Assembly (NCBI RefSeq): GCF_000308675.1
Contig: NZ_BAGE01000060.1
Location: 62,001-126,000 of the forward strand
From: Nocardia paucivorans NBRC 100373
Lineage (GTDB): Bacteria > Actinomycetota > Actinomycetes > Mycobacteriales > Mycobacteriaceae
Direction of reading: 5' to 3'
DNA length: 64,000 nt
Position 1 is the first letter of the stretch, and every line of letters begins with the position of its first letter. Below, one piece after another: positions 60,090 to 64,000 of the stretch. The translations under genes and the position numbers were made by a program. The notes beneath the pieces were generated by a model. The model was not told where the DNA came from, did not search any database, and saw only the letters and a list, made by a program, of their open reading frames with translations.

Positions 60090-60548
60090 TCACCGGATAG
60101 GCAGCAGCACTCCGCGTTCACCGACGGGGCGCGGGCCGAAGATGCGCCGTTCACCGATTTCGATCGGCAGATCGTTGATACTCGCCTCGCGGCGTGACAT
60201 GAGTCCCTCGTCGGTGAACTCCCACAGTTCGTTGCCGTAACTGCGCCACCACTGTCCCGCACGATCGCGGCATTCGTACTGGAAACGCACCGCGATCCGG
60301 TTGCCGCGGAATCCCCACAGTTCCTTGCGAAGGGCGTAGTCCAGCTCGCGTTCCCACTTCTGCCGCAGAAACTCCACGATCTCGGCGCGACCGGTGACGA
60401 AACGATCGCGATTGCGCCACACGGAATCCTCGGTGTATGCGAGCGCGACCCGTTCCGGATCGCGCGTGTTCCACGCATCCTCGGCAGCCTGCACCTTCTG
60501 CAGTGCCGTCTCCTCGTCGAACGGCGGGAACGGCGGTCGCGCACTCAT
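60090..60548 (-). CDS. DUF1348 / NTF2-like protein
   Basis: 152 residues, GAGGAGG before the ATG. SnoaL/NTF2-like cone: KVQAAEDAWNTRDPERVALA, YTEDSVWRNRDRFVTGRAEI, LDYALRKELWGFRGNRIAVR and WRSYGNELWEFTDEGLMSRR. Members are of unknown function, often under TetR control. Two copies of the TetR operator lie directly upstream, so it belongs to the regulon of the neighbouring TetR gene. Confidence 0.88.
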   Translation of the reverse strand: MSARPPFPPFDEETALQKVQAAEDAWNTRDPERVALAYTEDSVWRNRDRFVTGRAEIVEFLRQKWERELDYALRKELWGFRGNRIAVRFQYECRDRAGQWWRSYGNELWEFTDEGLMSRREASINDLPIEIGERRIFGPRPVGERGVLLPIR

Positions 60549-60570
60549 ACGGAAACCTCCTCGAAGCCAT

Positions 60571-60586
60571 GAGAACGATCATTCTC
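60571..60586 (-). promoter_or_regulatory. TetR operator copy 1
   Basis: GAGAACGATCATTCTC, one base off the perfect palindrome at 61277, 23 bases before the DUF1348 start. Confidence 0.8.
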
Positions 60587-60598
60587 GCGCAGAGCTTA

Positions 60599-60614
60599 GA
60601 GAACGGTCGTTTTC
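60599..60614 (-). promoter_or_regulatory. TetR operator copy 2
   Basis: GAGAACGGTCGTTTTC, two bases off the consensus, 28 bases from copy 1 start to start, so both copies may be bound at once on nearly the same face after about 2.7 helix turns. Confidence 0.7.
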
Positions 60615-60653
60615 CTGTCCAGGGGTGCACTGGCAACGCCGGCTCGGTAACAC

Positions 60654-61223
60654 CTATCCGCCGTGACGCTCGGCTGCCGACAGGAGCACCTCGGCGGCGT
60701 CACGAGCCCGACGCGCGGCCTCGGGGTCGTCGTGCATGGCAGCGGTAACCATCGCGCCGTTGGCGAGAATCAGCAGCTGGTCGGCCAATGCCGTCGGAAC
60801 GGCACAGTCGGCGACGAGATCGGCCAGGTAGTCACGCACCGCATACTTGTGCTGCCTGGCTATCCGGGTGACATCGTCGGAGGTGCCCCCCAATTCTCCG
60901 ACCGTGTTGATGAACAGGCAGCCCCGGAAACCAGGTTCGGCGAACCACTCGAACAGGAAGTCGAACACGGCGAGCACCCGCTCCCGGGGCGTGCGCGCAT
61001 GAGTGTCGACGAACCGCGCGATCGCCGCCCGCACGTCACAGTCGCGCCGCTCCAACACCGCGTGCACCAGGTCCGCCTTCGAGGGGAAGTTTCGATAGAG
61101 CCGCTTCAGCGGCACATTCGCAGCATCGCGGATGGCATCCATCCCCACCGCCTGCACTCCCCGGTCGTTGAACAAACGGTCGGCGGCGGCAAGCACCCGT
61201 AGTGCATCCGTTTCATCCTGCAC
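60654..61223 (-). CDS. TetR-family regulator
   Basis: 189 residues. GTG 61223 is chosen because AAGGGAGG lies seven bases upstream; the ATG at 61250 falls inside an operator. Helix-turn-helix: ADRLFNDRGVQAVGMDAIRD, AANVPLKRLYRNFPSKADLV. The ligand domain has AEPGFRGCLFINTVGELGGT, with the GC(L)F pattern common in reactive-compound sensors. It lies between operator pairs, so it probably represses itself, DUF1348 and the divergent DsrE-like/PPOX genes. Confidence 0.92.
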   Translation of the reverse strand: MQDETDALRVLAAADRLFNDRGVQAVGMDAIRDAANVPLKRLYRNFPSKADLVHAVLERRDCDVRAAIARFVDTHARTPRERVLAVFDFLFEWFAEPGFRGCLFINTVGELGGTSDDVTRIARQHKYAVRDYLADLVADCAVPTALADQLLILANGAMVTAAMHDDPEAARRARDAAEVLLSAAERHGG

Positions 61224-61241
61224 AGCGGCCTCCCTTGCCTT

Positions 61242-61257
61242 GAGAACCATCGTTCCC
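61242..61257 (-). promoter_or_regulatory. TetR operator copy 3
   Basis: GAGAACCATCGTTCCC, two bases off the consensus, just upstream of the regulator's own GTG start. Confidence 0.7.
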
Positions 61258-61276
61258 TAGACTATCGAAAGCGCTC

Positions 61277-61292
61277 GAGAACGATCGTTCTC
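61277..61292. promoter_or_regulatory. TetR operator copy 4, perfect palindrome
   Basis: GAGAACGATCGTTCTC is a perfect 16-bp palindrome in the divergent promoter between the regulator and the gene at 61336. Confidence 0.88.
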
Positions 61293-61335
61293 AGAGGGTG
61301 GCACCGGATCGACCGGCTGGACGAAAGGAAAGAGA

Positions 61336-61725
61336 ATGACCCGAGAAGCCGAAACCAAAACCGCCGTGGTCGTGATGAGCGACCCGAACGGGGGCGACGA
61401 AGCGCTCGGTCGCCTGTTCAACGCACTCGCGGCCGCCTACGACTTCGATCAGGCCGGTGACGAGGTCCGCGTGCAGTTCCACGGTGCGGGCACCCGCTGG
61501 CCCGAGCTGCTGAACGCGCCCGACCATCCCGCATACGACGTCTACCAGGCGGTGCGCCACACCGTCGCCGGCGCATCGTGCGGATGCTCCGATATCTTCG
61601 GGAGCAGGGCAGGCGTGGAGGCCAGCGGCATCGACCTGATCAAGGACAACCCGCTTCCCGGAACCTCCGGTGTGGCCGGCCTGCGCACCCTCGTCGACAA
61701 CGGATACTCCATCCTGTCGTTCTGA
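61336..61725 (+). CDS. DsrE-like small protein under TetR control
   Basis: 129 residues, GAAAGGAAAGAG before the ATG. Starts MTREAETKTAVVVMSDPNGG and shows a DsrE/F-like alpha-beta pattern (RLFNALAAAYDFDQAGDEVR, VQFHGAGTRWPEL) with a CGCSDIFG segment whose two cysteines could be redox-active. The family assignment is tentative. It is followed after two bases by a flavin enzyme gene, so they form an operon. Confidence 0.7.
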   Translation: MTREAETKTAVVVMSDPNGGDEALGRLFNALAAAYDFDQAGDEVRVQFHGAGTRWPELLNAPDHPAYDVYQAVRHTVAGASCGCSDIFGSRAGVEASGIDLIKDNPLPGTSGVAGLRTLVDNGYSILSF

Positions 61726-61727
61726 CC

Positions 61728-62336
61728 ATGCGTCACTTCTTCTCTCTGACGTTCGGGCCGGATGAGCGGGCGCACCAACGCCGTCGAGGCTCATTCGACC
61801 GCTACGAACATGCGCTTTCCGCCGTGCCCGTGCCCGAGGGTTTGGGCGCGGCGGAAGCCGAGTTCCTCTCGCGGCGTGACAGTTTCTATCTGGCTTCGAC
61901 CGGACACAACGGCTGGCCATACGTCCAGCACCGGGGCGGGCCGGCAGGCTTCGTCAAGGTGCTCGGACCGACCCGATTGCTGTGGGCCGAACGCACCGGC
62001 AACCGGCAGTACATCACCGCCGGCCACCTCGACCGCGACGACCGGGTCGCGATGATCGCGGTCGACTATCCGAACCGCAAGCGGCTCAAACTACTCGGAC
62101 ACGCACGATTCGACCCCGACCCGGATCCCGAAGCGCTCGAACTGGCCGGAATCGACGGCAAACTCGAAGGCATCATGACCGTCGAGGTCGTGGCCTTCGA
62201 CTGGAACTGTCCGAAACTCATCACCCCCCGGTTCACCACGGATGAAGTGCGCGCCCTCACCGAACCACTGAAACAACGCATCCAGGAACTGGAAGCACAA
62301 TTGGCCGCACAGCGCCCCCACCCCGACGGGGTATAG
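61728..62336 (+). CDS. Pyridoxamine 5'-phosphate oxidase-like flavoprotein
   Basis: 202 residues from ATG 61728, two bases after the previous stop. Split-barrel: FLSRRDSFYLASTGHNGWPY, VQHRGGPAGFVKVLGPTRLL, GNRQYITAGHLDRDDRVAMI and MTVEVVAFDWNCPKLITPRF. The C-terminal helix (TEPLKQRIQELEAQLAAQ) is a short coiled coil. Such proteins bind FMN or F420 and reduce or oxidise small electrophiles. TetR control suggests detoxification. Confidence 0.87.
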   Translation: MRHFFSLTFGPDERAHQRRRGSFDRYEHALSAVPVPEGLGAAEAEFLSRRDSFYLASTGHNGWPYVQHRGGPAGFVKVLGPTRLLWAERTGNRQYITAGHLDRDDRVAMIAVDYPNRKRLKLLGHARFDPDPDPEALELAGIDGKLEGIMTVEVVAFDWNCPKLITPRFTTDEVRALTEPLKQRIQELEAQLAAQRPHPDGV

Positions 62337-62395
62337 GCAACCCCACTCGGACAGCGTCGCCACGAGTTGCCGCCGCCATGAGTGGTCCCGGCGGG

Positions 62396-63184
62396 TCAGA
62401 TACCGACGGGCAGCTCCTCGCCCGTTCCGCTACCGCCGCCCACCAGTTCCGCGAAACGGGTGACCACCTTGTCGTGGTACGCCCGGAACAGATCCTCGAA
62501 CAGCGCCGCCTGTGTCTCCGACGGCCCCGAGCCGGATTCCCACACCGCCAACAACGCTCGCCACACCAACACATGCAGGTCGGCGGTGACGGCGAAAAAC
62601 GCCTCCACCGCCTGCGGCACCTCCAGCACCATTTCGCCGATCGAGTTCAGGATGGCCCGCTGCATGGTGGAGCCCAAGGCGGTGAGCAGGGTTCGGACGA
62701 GGCCGATCTCGATGGACAGTATGCTCGCGTGGTCCGGCGACTCTTGGCGGGCCAGCTCGTCCAGCAGATCTATCTCGACCTTCAGCAGCGCCGGATCGAT
62801 GACGCCGGAGGATTCGATATGCGCGGCGCCGGTATACGACAGCAACGCGTCCATGACGATTCCGCGTTCGACCTCGACGATATCGCGGAACATCTCGATC
62901 GCGACCTCGGGCGTGGGGATCGAGAACCGGAACAGATGCCGGTACACGTCCAGTCCGCCGGATTCCCGCACATCGCGGATGGTGAACCCCTTGCCGCGCC
63001 GGGCCTCCACGAACCCATAGGATTCCAGCCGTCCGAGAGTGAGCTGCGCGGTGGCACGGTTCATCTCGAATTCTTCGGCCACCTGACGAACCGACGGCAT
63101 CAATCGGCCCGGTCGGTACTCCCCGGCAGCCACCCGGCGGGCCAACTCATCGGCAACCTCGGCGACCACCGTGCGGGACCCCAT
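62396..63184 (-). CDS. GntR-family regulator (FadR-like)
   Basis: 262 residues from ATG 63184 (GAGAGG seven bases upstream). Winged helix: VADELARRVAAGEYRPGRLM, PSVRQVAEEFEMNRATAQLT, LGRLESYGFVEARRGKGF. The C-terminal part is all helical (FCD/FadR-like; EVERGIVMDALLSYTG, LLTALGSTMQRAILNSIGEM), so it binds an acid or acyl-CoA. M. tuberculosis has a GntR gene (Rv0043c) next to leuS, but orthology is not shown. Confidence 0.88.
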   Translation of the reverse strand: MGSRTVVAEVADELARRVAAGEYRPGRLMPSVRQVAEEFEMNRATAQLTLGRLESYGFVEARRGKGFTIRDVRESGGLDVYRHLFRFSIPTPEVAIEMFRDIVEVERGIVMDALLSYTGAAHIESSGVIDPALLKVEIDLLDELARQESPDHASILSIEIGLVRTLLTALGSTMQRAILNSIGEMVLEVPQAVEAFFAVTADLHVLVWRALLAVWESGSGPSETQAALFEDLFRAYHDKVVTRFAELVGGGSGTGEELPVGI

Positions 63185-63282
63185 CACTGCACCTCTCTGC
63201 AGGGTTTACGTCCCAGACAGTCTATTCGCAAAACTGCCGGTAGATAGCTGGAATCACAATATGATCGGACGATCTGCACCGG

Positions 63283-63881
63283 TCAGTAACCCAGCCACTC
63301 CCGCCATACCGGCAGAACCGCATCCGCGAAGACCTCGTATCCCTGAGCCGTGGGATGCGCGCCGTCGCCCGCACGCACCTCGGCACACCACGTCTCGTCG
63401 GCGGCGAGCGATCGGTGGGTCGCGGCGTACGAAACCCGAGCGTCCGCGCAGACCTCGGCGAAGCGTTCGTCCAGTTCCGCGGTACAGAGATTGTGGGCGG
63501 GATCGTCGACCGGTGGCGGGGCGACCACCAGCACCGACCAGCCGAGGTCCCGGGCGGTAGCGAGAAAATCGATGAGATTGGCGATCGAGGTGCCCGGGTC
63601 CACTCTCGGCCGGTCGTTTTCGACCATGGTGTCGTTCACCCGAACGAGAACACCACCCGGGCGTCGGTTCCGGCGGGGAGCCGCACCGTGCATTCATCCT
63701 GCCAACGGGCGGCGATATTCGTGGAGGTCCGACGGCGGACACCGAGGTTGTAGCCGGTCGGCGCCTGTCCCGCGGCGGCGGCGTGTGCCGTGAGACGACC
63801 GGTCCGGCCGAGTGCGGTGGGGTCGCCGACTCCGGCCACGAACGAATCTCCGACAAAGCAGATGCGCAGATCACGACTCAC
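63283..63881 (-). pseudogene. Frameshifted SGNH/GDSL-type hydrolase
   Basis: GTG 63881 opens SRDLRICFVGDSFVAGVGD with the nucleophile Ser block GDSF; this frame stops after ARVVFSFG. The next frame continues VNDTMVENDRPRVDPGTSIA with the block III Asn and reaches the catalytic Asp/His block GDGAHPTAQGYEVFADAVLP. One extra G in the GGG run at 63638-63640 (complement) would rejoin the halves. All catalytic blocks survive, so this is a recent lesion or a sequencing error. Confidence 0.8.
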
Positions 63882-63906
63882 CCGCCGATTGTCGCAATCC
63901 GTCGCT

Positions 63907-64000
63907 TCACGAATGCGCGGAGGCGTCGGCCACACCGGTGTCGAGACCGGTCTCACGCGCGTAGTGTTCGGCGATCTCGTCGCTGGTGGTCAGCCATACC
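63907..64000 (-). CDS. C-terminal end of a probable polysaccharide deacetylase (partial)
   Basis: The frame entering from the window edge reads VWLTTSDEIAEHYARETGLD followed by TGVADASAHS and stops at 63907-63909. WLTTSDEIAxHY is a common ending of polysaccharide deacetylase-family (NodB-like) proteins. Only 30 residues are visible. Confidence 0.5.
   Translation of the reverse strand, partial: VWLTTSDEIAEHYARETGLDTGVADASAHS

Noticed and set aside
63188..63240. GntR operator near AGACAGTCTA upstream of the GntR gene
   Set aside because: Only a short imperfect palindrome with no second copy.

Overview
The window is high-GC actinobacterial DNA, most likely from Nocardia or a close relative in the Mycobacteriales. 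The backbone gene order is a rearranged version of what I remember from the leuS-to-dnaB region of Mycobacterium tuberculosis: leuS, then a PadR regulator with ino1, a DUF5318 gene, a ponA1-type penicillin-binding protein, a GT87 membrane glycosyltransferase, and rpsF-ssb-rpsR-rplI-dnaB. A trehalose-type LpqY-SugABC importer, a glucosylglycerate hydrolase, F420- and KstR-type features and many GTG starts fit the same group. I saw no tRNA, rRNA, CRISPR array or insertion sequence.

Layout. 0-3.2 kb: a minus-strand module of a TIGR04222-type membrane protein with a CGGCGGCGG-like tail, a DUF692/MNIO iron oxidase and a small partner, followed by a cupin and an SdpI-like membrane protein. 3.3-14 kb: leuS and metabolic or secreted enzymes (SDR, glucosylglycerate hydrolase, GH25 lysozyme, PhoX-type phosphatase, His-rich metal-binding protein, F420 enzyme, alpha/beta hydrolase). 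14-20 kb: sugC, then lpqY-sugA-sugB, separated by a divergent metallohydrolase/DUF2786 pair. 20-33 kb: two paralogous class A penicillin-binding proteins flanking tandem GyrI-like genes, ino1/padR, tandem DUF1707 genes and DUF5318, ending with a GT87 glycosyltransferase. 33-46 kb: a tellurium-resistance (Ter) type stress island with three TerD-family genes, three AIM24 genes, a HAD hydrolase, a four-domain phosphoribosyltransferase/StiP fusion, a CitE-like lyase, a helical protein and a DUF475/TerC-type membrane protein. 46-49.5 kb: DUF389, an FHA protein, a broken TetR gene and a quinone oxidoreductase. 49.5-53.4 kb: dnaB and the rpsF-ssb-rpsR-rplI operon, all on the minus strand, with a cluster of DnaA boxes between rplI and dnaB. 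53.5-64 kb: a second GT87 gene, a nitronate monooxygenase behind a KstR-type operator, DUF5996, Hsp20, an ECF42 sigma factor with its DGPF protein, a TetR regulator with four operator copies controlling stress-type genes, GntR, a frameshifted SGNH hydrolase and the end of a probable polysaccharide deacetylase.

Most interesting items: (1) the MNIO module with a possible membrane-anchored Cys-rich substrate; (2) the DnaA-box cluster upstream of dnaB; (3) the Ter island with a PRTase-TRSP-StiP-PELOTA fusion and a TerD protein fused to a degenerate FtsK-like domain; (4) exact or near-exact operator and promoter matches for KstR, ECF42, a PadR regulator and a TetR regulator. Functional names come from reading motifs and from memory of families; no database search was run.
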